Of a stretch of DNA of 64,000 bases, positions 1-10,090 are shown piece by piece. Source of the DNA: a bacterium D16-76. GTDB taxonomy: Bacteria; Bacillota; Clostridia; Oscillospirales; Acutalibacteraceae. Under the pieces are notes generated by a model, which made no database searches, was not told the DNA's origin, and saw only the letters and a program-made list of their open reading frames with translations. Position numbers and translations under genes: made by a program. The DNA lies in assembly GCA_009917445.1 (NCBI GenBank), contig QZEE01000005.1, forward strand, positions 1 to 64,000, given 5' to 3'. Numbering within the stretch: the first letter of the stretch is position 1; each line of letters opens with the position of its first letter.

Positions 1-56
1 ATAGGGGTCACCAGAGTTATAATGGTTATGGAAAACTGCGAAAGGAGGCCTTTTAG

Positions 57-1802
<1,746 letters not shown>

Positions 1803-1904
1803 GAATGGTTGTTTCTATGCCCCCATCGTGCAGGCGCATGGTGTACGCCCCCACGTTTAGAAAGGAAATTCCATGAACGAGAACCGTCTGCAATAAGGAG
1901 AAAA

Positions 1905-3620
1905 TTATGCGGATGTAAGGTAGGTCATATCAGCGGAAGGCGTACAGTCAAGGCCGCTTAGGAATTGCTCTACGCTTAGATTCAGCTTGATGTTCAGTTG
2001 ATATCCACGGTATACGTCAACTCTCTCAATAATGTGGGAGACAATGACTTTCTTTGCCGGGAAAGTCACATGGTCATAGGCAGCGGACCATTCCAGGATA
2101 TCGTCATATTGCCGGCTCATGCGGTCAAGGGTAAACTTGTTATCGTCCAGCTCTTGCTGGACGATAACAATGGCACGTTTCAGCTCGCCACATTTGACCT
2201 CCTGCTCTTGGATTACACTGTTTAGAAGTTCCGGGGAAAATGCGCTTTCGCCTGAAATGGATTTGATGATCTCTTTTTTGAGATTTTTTAACTCCGATTC
2301 AGCTTTTTCATACTCCCTTTTTGTGCTCTCCAGCGCGGCCTTTCTCGTGGTGCAGTCAGACGCAAACCGCTCCGCGATGATTTCCTCCCGGCTAAGGCTG
2401 CTCACCTTTGCAAAAATGGTATGTATGACAGAGTCTATCATAGCGTCCAGTTTATGAACAGTATAACCTGTCTGACCGTCACAATCGCCGTGGGTGCGGC
2501 TCTTTGTCTGGCAAGTATAGCGGGTACGGACTTCATCGGTGCCGTCCTCCCTGCGGCGGCCTTTTCCGCTGGTGGTAATACACAGCCTTGCCCCGCAATG
2601 GCCGCAGAACACGTTGCCTGCCAAAAGTGACTGGCCTCTGGTATTCAATGGCTTTGCCCGGATTTGCTCGGTGGAGCGGGAACGTGCCGCCAGCATATCC
2701 TGGACCTCCTGGAAAATGCTGTCCTCCACAATTCTTAGGCGCTCTATGGGTTCAGAACGGCTTTTGCCACTCCGCAGCACCCCGGTATAAAGAACATTCC
2801 GCAGCATACCCTGGATAGAGGATGGGTGCCAGTTTTTGCCGGAGCGGTTCTTGATCCCGCGCTCATTCAGGTAATTGGCAACCCGCTGCGCTCCAAACCC
2901 GCCCTTGGCGGCAAGCTGGAATATGAGACGGACTATTTCGGCCTCCGGCTCTCCGATTGCCAGATCATTGACCTCCTGGCGGCGCTTGTTCTTTCGTCCG
3001 CTCTTGACAAAGTTGTACCCATAGGGGCGGGAGCCGCCTGTAAAGCATCCGTCCTCTGCCAAAAGGCCCATGCTGTTGGCCGTGCGGATAGAGGTCTTTT
3101 CACTCTCGCCGTCGGCCTGCCAAAACCTGATATAGTTTGTCAGCTTGTCCGTATGATTGTCAAAGCGCTGTTCGCCCTCTTGGGTACTCCAGACACGGAT
3201 GCCGTTGCGCACGAACCACTCCACCACAAAGGGCGTTTCATCGGAGATACGGCCTATCCGGTCGAACATGAACACCAGGAGAATGTCAAACTTTTTCTGT
3301 TTGGCATACTCCTTGATAAGCTGTATCTTGTCCCGGTTTTCCGCCCGTACCTTGTGGCCGGAAACGCCCTCCTCCTGCAATTCGCACACGATCGTCCAGC
3401 CCATAGATTCACAGTATTTCCGGCAGCGCTTTCTCTGCATGGGGATATCCGCCTCGTTGTTGTCAGTTTGGTATAGCTGCTTATCGGTAGAAACGCGGTA
3501 AAGGCATAAAACCCTCGTTCCCGGTTCGATGCAGGACGGGATATCCATTCTCCAACCGGTATCTTTATCAAAAAGGGCATTTTCAGAAACATGATTCGGG
3601 ATAATGCTTGTTTGATTCAT
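1905..3620 (-). CDS. Large serine recombinase near the ICE left end
   Basis: This 571-aa integrase is the likely excision/integration enzyme of the ICE because it lies 100 bp inside the left attachment repeat. The N-terminal catalytic domain carries the nucleophile serine in LCLYRVSTDKQ, then FMFDRIGR. A recombinase domain follows, then a zinc ribbon (FCGHCGARLC ... CQTKSRTHGDCDG), a coiled coil and a C-terminal tail. The ATG at 3620 (MNQTSIIP) was chosen because AAAGGATGG precedes it; the frame is open to 3689 but without a ribosome site. It is only distantly similar to the recombinase at 57-1781, so the two are not a duplication. The 100 bp between it and the repeat contains only tiny ORFs, such as MNENRLQ, behind a good ribosome site. 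Confidence 0.92.
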   Translation of the reverse strand: MNQTSIIPNHVSENALFDKDTGWRMDIPSCIEPGTRVLCLYRVSTDKQLYQTDNNEADIPMQRKRCRKYCESMGWTIVCELQEEGVSGHKVRAENRDKIQLIKEYAKQKKFDILLVFMFDRIGRISDETPFVVEWFVRNGIRVWSTQEGEQRFDNHTDKLTNYIRFWQADGESEKTSIRTANSMGLLAEDGCFTGGSRPYGYNFVKSGRKNKRRQEVNDLAIGEPEAEIVRLIFQLAAKGGFGAQRVANYLNERGIKNRSGKNWHPSSIQGMLRNVLYTGVLRSGKSRSEPIERLRIVEDSIFQEVQDMLAARSRSTEQIRAKPLNTRGQSLLAGNVFCGHCGARLCITTSGKGRRREDGTDEVRTRYTCQTKSRTHGDCDGQTGYTVHKLDAMIDSVIHTIFAKVSSLSREEIIAERFASDCTTRKAALESTKREYEKAESELKNLKKEIIKSISGESAFSPELLNSVIQEQEVKCGELKRAIVIVQQELDDNKFTLDRMSRQYDDILEWSAAYDHVTFPAKKVIVSHIIERVDVYRGYQLNIKLNLSVEQFLSGLDCTPSADMTYLTSA

Positions 3621-3802
3621 ATACAGTCCATCCTTTTCCTTGTTTATTGAAAAATGACAGACCAGCATATCCCAATATGAAATTGTCAAGGTACAGTTGT
3701 AATGTGTACCCGCGTATGCTAAGGGCTTGCAATCCCATGGCGCATATTAGGCTTTCCTACATATATATTATCTCATATCATGCGGTTTCTGTCAAATTTC
3801 AC

Positions 3803-3834
3803 AAAAGAAAAGAGCACTCTTTGTGAGTGCTCTT
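3803..3834 (-). terminator. Intrinsic terminator of the Rpn-family gene
   Basis: A perfect 10-bp stem (AAGAGCACTC, loop tttgt, complement) at 3810-3834 is followed on the minus strand by a TTTTCTTTT run. It lies 20 bp past the stop of the nuclease gene. Confidence 0.8.
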
Positions 3835-3853
3835 ACAAATGAAATGCAGGGTG

Positions 3854-4774
3854 TTATTTCTTTTCGACCAACCTTTTCACTTCTTCCAGCTCTAACCCCA
3901 TCATGTCGCTGATTTCCTCCAGGCTCAGGCCCCGGGACAACATGCGCTTGATGGTCTTGATCTGGCTGGCGCGTTCGCCCTCTGCCCGGCCCTCTGCCCG
4001 GCCTTCTGCCCGACCTTCTGCCCGACCTTCTGCCCGACCTTCTGCCCGGCCTTCTGCCCGGCCTTCTGCCCGGCCTCTGGCCTCGCCCTGCTCAAAGGCT
4101 TCCTTGCGTTCGTCCATCATTTTCATAGCCAGCGTCATGTATTCCATCTCCCTTCCGCTGTCCTGCTTGATTTCATTGACCGCATTATCTATCTGCTGTA
4201 AATAGCTTGAACTGGAAGTATCAAATTCCTCGCCCTTATAGCCTGCCCGGATATACCGCAGAAAATCCAGCACTGCGGGGTTGCAGTTTTCTTTCGTGAA
4301 ACTCGCGTTCAGGATGTAAGCGTGGGAGCCGTCCTCATAGGCAATCTCCGGCGCGCCCTTGATATGGCTCTCCCGCTCATACACGGCCAGCCCGGCTTTG
4401 AAGTAATCCTCCACGCATAGGAAGATCACAAAACTGTCCGACAGTTCCTCGTAATCTGCGTTTATTTCCAGGCTGTGCCGGTCTATCCCGCTTTCGTAAT
4501 AGCGTATGCGCTTTTCCAGCTTGCGGTGCAGGCGGGCCTGGACCTCCACATCGTACTTCGTGTTGTGTTCATCCTCCAGGTACACGTCCAGCCGGATGCC
4601 GTGGGCGTCGTAAGTGTCCTTCAAGTCCTTCTGCTTGTCGATGGCTACTACCCTTTGGATTTTTGTTTCCAACAGGGACTCCAAAAAGGGTTTGATATTT
4701 TCCGGCTTGCGCATGACTTCCGAAAACATGAAATCGTCCACAAGGCTTAAATCCTTAAACGGCTTAATGGGCAT
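3854..4774 (-). CDS. Rpn/PD-(D/E)XK-family recombination-promoting nuclease (transposase-like)
   Basis: This 306-aa protein belongs to the Rpn/YhgA-like family of PD-(D/E)XK nucleases, which cleave DNA and promote RecA-independent recombination (family knowledge). The N-terminus LSLVDDFMFSEVM is typical, followed by the nuclease core with RLDVYLEDEHNTKYDVEVQ (candidate D...E-x-Q residues, about 80-100). Near the C-terminus is an RAEG repeat tract (8 DNA units of 12 bp), then a short helical tail (LSLEEISDMMGL) as in other members. Start ATG 4774 follows AAAGGAAG by 8 nt; a GTG at 4783 is in frame but overlaps that site. It has its own promoter and terminator, so it is probably an independent cargo gene. 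Confidence 0.85.
   Translation of the reverse strand: MPIKPFKDLSLVDDFMFSEVMRKPENIKPFLESLLETKIQRVVAIDKQKDLKDTYDAHGIRLDVYLEDEHNTKYDVEVQARLHRKLEKRIRYYESGIDRHSLEINADYEELSDSFVIFLCVEDYFKAGLAVYERESHIKGAPEIAYEDGSHAYILNASFTKENCNPAVLDFLRYIRAGYKGEEFDTSSSSYLQQIDNAVNEIKQDSGREMEYMTLAMKMMDERKEAFEQGEARGRAEGRAEGRAEGRAEGRAEGRAEGRAEGRAEGERASQIKTIKRMLSRGLSLEEISDMMGLELEEVKRLVEKK
3981..4076. repeat. 12-bp tandem repeat (8 units) inside the Rpn gene
   Basis: Eight consecutive 12-bp units of the form tctgcccgRcct encode RAEG on the minus strand. Units differ by only one or two bases. The unit length keeps the frame, so slippage changes tail length without breaking the protein. Confidence 0.9.
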
Positions 4775-4796
4775 GGGGGTCACTTCCTTTACTTAT

Positions 4797-4825
4797 AGTA
4801 TACTATCTTTCGGCCCGGTTTGCAA
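4797..4825 (-). promoter_or_regulatory. Sigma-A type promoter for the Rpn-family gene
   Basis: On the minus strand TTGCAA (4820-4825) and TATACT (4797-4802) are separated by exactly 17 bp, about 25 bp upstream of the chosen ATG. Confidence 0.65.
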
Positions 4826-4860
4826 GAGAACAGCCAAAAAGGATAGGGAGTTTTCTTGTG

Positions 4861-5061
4861 TTACGGAATATCTGTCACTTTTCCAGGGACGGGCTGGTGA
4901 AAAAATGAGTCCACAAGGATGCCTTTCACTTTATCGTATAACTCTGCATTGTCCTGTTCTGAACAGGTGACGATAACCTGACAGCCGCCTACGCTCAAAT
5001 AGATTGTGTTGTGTGGCTTGTCCACAAAGGTGACGCCTGTTTCTGGTATTACTTTTTGCAT
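4861..5061 (-). CDS. Small TnpW-like transposon protein
   Basis: This 66-aa protein starts at ATG 5061 behind AGGAGA at normal spacing. Its centre (NTIYLSVGGCQVIVTCSEQD, then DKVKGILVDSF) has the pattern of small TnpW-family proteins found in Tn1549-like elements: a short beta-rich segment, then a helix. No catalytic motif is visible and the molecular role of that family is not known to me. Family assignment is tentative; the reading frame itself is well supported by the start site and position in the element. Confidence 0.5.
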   Translation of the reverse strand: MQKVIPETGVTFVDKPHNTIYLSVGGCQVIVTCSEQDNAELYDKVKGILVDSFFHQPVPGKVTDIP

Positions 5062-5103
5062 AGCTTTTCTCCTAAATATAAAATATATAGGCTCATACAG
5101 ACG

Positions 5104-5177
5104 GCGGCTGGCAGCCGCTCCATAGTCTTTTCATCCTCCGTCATTCTTATGACGGGCGCTCTGTCCAGTGACGGACA
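5104..5177. other. Cluster of three hairpins in the 415-bp spacer 5062-5477
   Basis: Three inverted repeats lie in a row: GCGGCTG/CAGCCGC (5104-5118), CCGTCAT/ATGACGG with a 4-nt loop (5138-5155) and TGTCC/GGACA (5162-5177). On the minus strand they precede the TnpW-like gene, so they may be a leader or an attenuator. The rest of the spacer to 5394 holds no gene I can support. Confidence 0.4.
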
Positions 5178-5394
5178 GCCAGCGCAAGTATCATGATTCC
5201 CCGCTATGCGGATTATGGCCTGCTGCCTTGCCAGGGCAGTTTGCCGCTTGGTGTGGTCGCTCCGTTTCTGTGGCCGTGTTCACCACCTTTCCCGCTCACG
5301 AAACATCTTGGCGCACCTTACGGCATGACTCCCCGCACAGGGAATGTATCTGTTTTGCCTTATTCAATTTTCAAGGTTCTTTGGGACAAAAAAG

Positions 5395-5421
5395 TAATGC
5401 GTCCCAACTTGGGACGCATTA
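5395..5421. repeat. ICE palindrome copy 1 (perfect)
   Basis: A 27-bp perfect palindrome with arm TAATGCGTCCCAA around a central C. It sits 57 bp past the stop of the sigma-factor gene. It is a member of the family described in the findings. Confidence 0.9.
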
Positions 5422-5477
5422 CCCGGCCAGACGATAAGGCAGGAAACATGTCCCTTACCTATCGTCTGTATTTGGCC

Positions 5478-5963
5478 TTAATGCATGGCCTTTTTGAAAA
5501 ATTTTTTCAATTTCTCTTTTGCCCTCCAAAGACTTTCAGCTATGTTCTGATAGGCTACACCCTCAGAGTCGGCAATTTCTTCCTGCGTCTTGTCCTCGAA
5601 GTAATACTTTAAGAGCCTCCTGCGCTGGGGTTCAGTTAGGCAGGTGTCTATCCCTTCTGAAAGCAGCTTGCAAAACTGTTCCCTGTCCAACTGGTCATAC
5701 CACTCGGACAGCAGTTGTTCCGGGGAAGGGGAAGCCGCCTGCGCTGCAGCCCCGTCTAAACTGGTGGTATGTTTGGCGTATGTATGGTTTCCTATATCCG
5801 CAATGTGGTAATCCTCATCCGACCAGACTTTCCACTTGTGAAATTCTTCCTCGGATGAAAAGTCCTCTTGCCGCAGACGTACATAGGCCCCGGCCGCCGT
5901 TTTGAACACAATGGCGCCAGGGTCTTTTTTGTTTAAGGCATAATCGCTTTTTCGGTCAAACAT
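5478..5963 (-). CDS. RNA polymerase sigma-70 family factor (region 4 type)
   Basis: This 161-aa protein resembles the small sigma factors carried by Tn1549-like ICEs. The N-terminal half (YVRLRQEDFSSEEEFHKWK) is the element-specific part. The C-terminal half is a sigma-70 region 4 helix-turn-helix: LTEPQRRRLLKYYFEDKTQ, then EEIADSEGVAYQNIAESLW. It should direct or modulate transcription of ICE promoters, though no target is shown. ATG 5963 was chosen because AAAGGAGA lies 8 nt upstream; the frame is open to 6239 but that extension lacks a ribosome site and is AT-rich non-coding in composition. A 16-bp-arm inverted repeat overlaps the ribosome site (5976-6015). Confidence 0.82.
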   Translation of the reverse strand: MFDRKSDYALNKKDPGAIVFKTAAGAYVRLRQEDFSSEEEFHKWKVWSDEDYHIADIGNHTYAKHTTSLDGAAAQAASPSPEQLLSEWYDQLDREQFCKLLSEGIDTCLTEPQRRRLLKYYFEDKTQEEIADSEGVAYQNIAESLWRAKEKLKKFFKKAMH

Positions 5964-5975
5964 TCTGTGGCTCTC

Positions 5976-6015
5976 CTTTGTCTCAAATTTCTTGCCTGTG
6001 AAATTTGAGACAAAG
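5976..6015 (-). promoter_or_regulatory. Perfect inverted repeat overlapping the sigma-factor ribosome site
   Basis: Arms of 16 bp (CTTTGTCTCAAATTTC and its exact complement) enclose an 8-nt loop. On the minus-strand mRNA the 3' arm ends in ...ACAAAG, which runs directly into GGAGA of the Shine-Dalgarno. The hairpin could block ribosome binding, or as DNA it could be an operator. The rest of spacer 5964-6398 is AT-rich; apart from the 37-bp palindrome at 6282 I see nothing in it. Confidence 0.6.
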
Positions 6016-6281
6016 GGTGGGGCGCGGATTTTATACCCGCATTTTTTGTCCACTAGAAAAGTGCGTAAAAGCAAAAGCTTCAGCACTTCAAAATATTTTC
6101 GTTCTATTATCTTTTGAAGATATTTTGAAATGTTGAAACAGACTAACAAAATCATAAAGCTTTGATCAAGCGCTGCACCATTTTCATCAAAACACGTTTG
6201 CTTACGCAGGTGTTTTTTTTGACTTATGCACATTATCAAGCAAATTTAGATTCATTTTTCTGCTTTTATTCTGTTTTTGGC

Positions 6282-6318
6282 ATGAAAAATGCGTCCCACT
6301 GTGGGACGCATTTTTCAT
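6282..6318. repeat. ICE palindrome copy 2 (37-bp variant, terminator-like)
   Basis: A perfect palindrome with 18-bp arms (ATGAAAAATGCGTCCCAC, central T). It shares GCGTCCC/GGGACGC with the family but has a CAC-T-GTG centre instead of CAA-S-TTG. A-run before and T-run after the GC stem fit a bidirectional terminator, placed 80 bp past the stop of the 6399-7760 gene. Confidence 0.85.
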
Positions 6319-6398
6319 AGCTTATTGCCAACATGGCATCAAAATACTTTCTGCAAATAAATCATAATGTTCTTTAACCACATACAGAGCACACCACT

Positions 6399-7760
6399 TC
6401 AATCAGCATTATAAGTCACATGGAATTTACCTCCATCCAAGGTAAAAACAGGGGTTTCAAAGGTAGGGGTGCCCGTATAGTTTTTCATTAATTCAATATA
6501 GGCAAAGCCTTGTTCTTTCATGAAATCATAACTTCCCTTCTCGATAATTGTTGCCACTTCAGGTGTCTTACCGATAATTTGGCCGTTCTTGTACTCCAAA
6601 TCATTGACTCCAATGCCATAGAACCTTTTCATAGATTCATCTGACCGGTACAAACTGTAAGCTTCCTTAAGTTGCTTCATCTTTTCCACATATTCCTTTG
6701 GTGTGTCAGCAATCCCATGCTCCCTAATCTCCGCTGCCTTTTCTTCCGTGTCCATTTTGCTCGTAGAACTCCATGGGTTATAGCTCCCATCCTCCCGTCG
6801 GTGGGCTAAAAGCGCGAAAATAATTGTGTTCATGTTGTCGATATCGTAGCTGTGGCCCCATATATTTTTAGTATTCACGACCTTTGCCATCAGCTCGTTT
6901 TCCTGCTCTGTTCCTCCCGAAACTCTGAATGTGAAATCAGACGTATCCAGCGTGAAGGAGTAAGATTTATCCTTGTCGAATTCCAACCCGTTTTCATGGA
7001 ACTCCTTTTCAATCTGCTCAAGCACTGGCCCAACCTTATCATCAAATGTGGCGTGATTGTAAAAATCAATCCGTGCATTTGAACTGGATAAAAGGCGTTC
7101 GGTATCAGTAAGTCCTGTAGTGAATGCTTTTTTCACCATTACGCTATCGAAAGCAAAAAGTACATCTGTTACCGTCTGTTTATCCCTACTGCGCAGCATA
7201 GCCGGGATGTCTATGTCATGATAATCTTCGGGAATTTCAAGGCAGGGAAAATTCAAGTCCGGATATAATTTAGCATTTAGGTTTGAATTATTCCAATCGT
7301 TCCAAATTGTCTTTGCCATTTGATCCTGGAGTTCCGGGTCTCCAAGTATCATTGCTGTAGCCAACTGTTGTGCCACAGGGTTGCGAAATATACTACGACT
7401 GTTGCTTTTAACAAAGGACTCATCCTTTTCTAACTCACTTTTCAAGCTTTCAATCGTTTTTTGTATTGTCTCCCGCGCAGAGTCAGACAACGGCTGGCGC
7501 TCCCCTTTGCGGACATATATGATAGGTAGCCTTCTGCTGCTCTCAAATATGTCGCCCGAATCCGTATTCACATTTTTCGTATTGGTATCCTGCCCACCGA
7601 GTTCTTTTAGATGGCTTAAACATCCCGCGTTGATGGACACAGTGTCCAACCCATGGCGAAAAGGTGAATTTTTTGATATGCTTGAGCCATTCGCACTTGT
7701 GCTTTTGCCTGCCAGCAGGCTCGTTAGGTAGGCAGACTTGGGTCGGAAGCTGATATTCAT
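6399..7760 (-). CDS. Hypothetical 453-aa protein, ICE cargo
   Basis: I do not recognise this protein. It has no signal peptide or membrane segment. The N-terminal 70 residues are Ser/Asn-rich and look disordered, followed by a charged, mostly helical body. It starts with ATG 7760 after GAGGTGAG at 8 nt. Base composition is more AT-rich than the conjugation operon, as are its neighbours to 10.5 kb, suggesting separate acquisition. The 37-bp palindrome lies downstream. Confidence 0.7.
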   Translation of the reverse strand: MNISFRPKSAYLTSLLAGKSTSANGSSISKNSPFRHGLDTVSINAGCLSHLKELGGQDTNTKNVNTDSGDIFESSRRLPIIYVRKGERQPLSDSARETIQKTIESLKSELEKDESFVKSNSRSIFRNPVAQQLATAMILGDPELQDQMAKTIWNDWNNSNLNAKLYPDLNFPCLEIPEDYHDIDIPAMLRSRDKQTVTDVLFAFDSVMVKKAFTTGLTDTERLLSSSNARIDFYNHATFDDKVGPVLEQIEKEFHENGLEFDKDKSYSFTLDTSDFTFRVSGGTEQENELMAKVVNTKNIWGHSYDIDNMNTIIFALLAHRREDGSYNPWSSTSKMDTEEKAAEIREHGIADTPKEYVEKMKQLKEAYSLYRSDESMKRFYGIGVNDLEYKNGQIIGKTPEVATIIEKGSYDFMKEQGFAYIELMKNYTGTPTFETPVFTLDGGKFHVTYNAD

Positions 7761-7836
7761 AATAACTCACCTCATGAGTATGAAAGTATATCCAGGTTCA
7801 TGCGTTAAAAGCCGCATGGATCTGGATACTTATAAC

Positions 7837-8877
7837 TTATGCTCCAAAAGCGTAAAGATAGTTGACTGTCATTTTCCCGCTATAGGAATATCTGCTGCTT
7901 GCAGAAATACCTGTTTTCCAAGATACACTCATCAAGTTAGCTTTATAACTCCCTTTTACCGGTGAGGCATTTGTATACATGAGGCTCGCACCATAAGTAA
8001 TGCGAGAATTTGAAGTACGTAAACCAGAAAGCGCCCTTCCACTATCTAAAGTTATAGTGAGTACAGCACTATTAATGTTGGCATCGCCATAGGTAGAAGT
8101 GCGATTAATTGTGACACTTTTGACCCAAGAACGTTGGGGAACACTACTAGGCGCACTTACAGAAACATTTGCGGAAGACCTATTGGGCGAAAAAATATTA
8201 ATAGTAAATGTACCTCCAGTTGCAGTCGCTTCTTTAGTGAGAGGATTGCCAAACCAGAAGGAGTAATGCGGCTGAACGGTATCTGATGTCGTTGTAAACT
8301 CCACAAAATGCCTACTACTTCCAACATCAGACAAATTCAGCTCAATAAAATAAACTACTTTATCGCCATCAGTTGATCTTTTATAATAGGAAACTGCCGA
8401 AGAATTATATCTACCACTGCTCTCCGCTATATTGACCTGCTGTGAATTCTTTAGTACAAAATCAACTTCTTGGTCGGCATAAACTGTAAGAACATTTCGG
8501 TTAATTGGACTAGCTAGGCTCTTAACTGTATTGTAAAAGGAAAACCGCTGTATTTCTCCTTGCTCGCGCAGGAAGGCACCATATCTTGCATAATCGACCG
8601 GCAAATTATTAACAGTATCGATTGAATTATACAACGGTGCGTTGACATACTCCAAGTCACCTTCCTGCTCCTTCTTATAGGATTCATACTTGTCTATATC
8701 ATCTGTACCGCTAAAGTCAAACTCAGCGCCTGACGCTGCAAGTGTCTGTATTGAAGAAAATTCCTCGCTAGAAGCCAACTGAACCGACTCCGTTGCAAAC
8801 GCCGGGATTCCTCCAACAACTAAAAGGACGACCAACACTGCACAAAAAAACTTCAAAGCCATTGATTTTTTTCTCAT
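7837..8877 (-). CDS. Secreted hypothetical protein
   Basis: This 346-aa protein starts at ATG 8877 (MRKKSMALKFF) after AGGGAGAA. A Sec signal peptide (KFFCAVLVVLLVVGGIPAFA, probable cut after AFA near residue 29) is clear. The mature part is Ser/Thr/Asn-rich with alternating hydrophobic residues, suggesting an all-beta fold, for example TFTINIFSPNRSSANVSVSA. No anchor motif (LPxTG, SLH or lipobox) is present, so it is probably released. The family is unknown to me. It is transcribed away from the PadR-type regulator at 9193 and may be in its regulon, like the secreted protein at 10091. Confidence 0.75.
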   Translation of the reverse strand: MRKKSMALKFFCAVLVVLLVVGGIPAFATESVQLASSEEFSSIQTLAASGAEFDFSGTDDIDKYESYKKEQEGDLEYVNAPLYNSIDTVNNLPVDYARYGAFLREQGEIQRFSFYNTVKSLASPINRNVLTVYADQEVDFVLKNSQQVNIAESSGRYNSSAVSYYKRSTDGDKVVYFIELNLSDVGSSRHFVEFTTTSDTVQPHYSFWFGNPLTKEATATGGTFTINIFSPNRSSANVSVSAPSSVPQRSWVKSVTINRTSTYGDANINSAVLTITLDSGRALSGLRTSNSRITYGASLMYTNASPVKGSYKANLMSVSWKTGISASSRYSYSGKMTVNYLYAFGA

Positions 8878-9136
8878 AATACATTCTCCCTGTTGTTTCA
8901 ATTTTCAAAATTTGAACATCCGAAATCGAGCCTGCACAAAATCATTTTCAAATGTGCACCCCCCTTTCCCCATGGATTCCAATTTTTGTAAAACATTTCC
9001 CAGTAACTCGGAATATATGCCAAGGCTTGGCACACTGGATAGGAAATCGAATTGTCTAATTGGGAGCAAAAGCAAGCTCGAATATCTTATTTTTAAGATA
9101 TCATATTTACATGGTATTGTCAATAGAAAATCTTTC

Positions 9137-9165
9137 TTTACAAAGTATTTATGACGTGGTATAAT
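9137..9165 (+). promoter_or_regulatory. Promoter of the PadR-HAAS operon
   Basis: TTTACA (9137-9142), a 17-bp spacer and a perfect TATAAT (9160-9165) precede the TTG start by 28 bp. PadR proteins usually bind dyads at such sites to repress themselves. Confidence 0.7.
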
Positions 9166-9192
9166 TTAATATATAGGCAGGGGGAAACAAAA

Positions 9193-9528
9193 TTGAGTAT
9201 TCGAGACAGCTTCAAAAAGGGCTCGCTTGAAATGTTAACATTGGCGCTGCTCAAGGGCGGCGACAAGTATGGGTATGAAATATCCCAAACTATAGGCGAC
9301 CGCAGTTCCAGCGTGATAACCATGCCGGAGGGATCGCTCTACCCTACATTTTACCGGCTTGAAAAAGAAGGGTGCATTACATCCTATAAAAAGCTAGTAG
9401 GGGAACGGCGCACCCGCGTGTATTACCATTTAGAGCCGCCCGGGCTGGAGCGGCTGAACCGATTGGTGGAAGAGTACAACGCGGTAAACGACGCCATACA
9501 AAATATACTTGCAAAGCTGGAGGGGTAG
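9193..9528 (+). CDS. PadR-family transcriptional regulator
   Basis: This 111-aa regulator is of the short PadR type. SFKKGSLEMLTLALLKGGDKYGYEI opens the winged helix and ITMPEGSLYPTFYRLEKEG is the recognition helix with the typical LYP-x-L pattern; the C-terminal helix drives dimerisation. The start chosen is TTG 9193, preceded by AGGGGGAAAC; the frame is open from 9151, but that part contains the -10 box. The gene is followed after 2 bp by a HAAS membrane protein, the usual PadR partner. It probably represses its own operon and perhaps nearby secreted-protein genes. Confidence 0.9.
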   Translation: MSIRDSFKKGSLEMLTLALLKGGDKYGYEISQTIGDRSSSVITMPEGSLYPTFYRLEKEGCITSYKKLVGERRTRVYYHLEPPGLERLNRLVEEYNAVNDAIQNILAKLEG

Positions 9529-9530
9529 TT

Positions 9531-9944
9531 ATGCGCAAAAATGGGACCGATGCGCTTCTACACAGATACATCAAGGAAATCGACAAAAGCTTGGCCTGCC
9601 CAGCCGATGGGCGCAGCCAGATCCTGTCAAGCTTGAAGGAAAGCGTTTCCACTTATCTGCTGGATCATCCGAACGCCACATACGAGGATATCACCCAACG
9701 CTTCGGCACGCCCGCACAAGTAGCCGACGCTTTTCCGGACGCGGAGGGGATGCCGCGCGCCGCGCGGGGCCTTTCTTTGTTCAGAAAAGTCGTGCTGGGC
9801 GTCCTCATCGCCGCCGTGCTTTCCGCTATAGTTTTGGGGGCTGTTTATGTGTCGGATATGCATGGTTTCTTTCACGGGCACTATAGTGAAACGGTAGCAT
9901 ACGGAACACCCCCGCCGCCAGAAAGTGGCGTCCGTCGGTATTAG
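9531..9944 (+). CDS. HAAS-domain membrane protein, PadR partner
   Basis: This 137-aa protein has an N-terminal helical HAAS (DUF1700-like) domain with the signature YIKEIDKSL ... ILSSLKESV ... ITQRFGTPAQVADAF. One membrane segment (VVLGVLIAAVLSAIVLGAVYV, about 88-108) and a short outer tail follow. The family is commonly co-transcribed with PadR regulators and thought to act in membrane stress signalling. Spacing of 2 bp to padR indicates one operon. Confidence 0.8.
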   Translation: MRKNGTDALLHRYIKEIDKSLACPADGRSQILSSLKESVSTYLLDHPNATYEDITQRFGTPAQVADAFPDAEGMPRAARGLSLFRKVVLGVLIAAVLSAIVLGAVYVSDMHGFFHGHYSETVAYGTPPPPESGVRRY

Positions 9945-9947
9945 TCC

Positions 9948-10060
9948 AGGGGCTGTTTGTAAATGGAATTATGCATAAATGAATGACCGGGGTTTTAAGG
10001 CAGGGAAGTATGGCAGCAAAAACACCGGTTGGTCACATTAACTATTTTCAAACAAGCCCT
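9948..10060. mobile_element. Possible MITE-like insertion (113 bp)
   Basis: Terminal inverted repeats of 17 bp (AGGGGCTGTTTGTAAAT, and AGGGCTTGTTTGAAAAT on the other strand) match at 14 of 17 positions and enclose a non-coding segment. No convincing target-site duplication is visible, so a coincidental inverted repeat is possible. Confidence 0.35.
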
Positions 10061-10090
10061 AATAATGAATATTTTTAGGAGAGGATTTTT

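Noticed and set aside
3981-4076. 12-bp repeats as a CRISPR or origin iteron array
   Set aside because: Contiguous coding repeats inside the Rpn gene.
5963-6239. N-terminal extension of the sigma factor to 6239
   Set aside because: No ribosome site, AT-rich non-coding composition, and it would run through the perfect inverted repeat.
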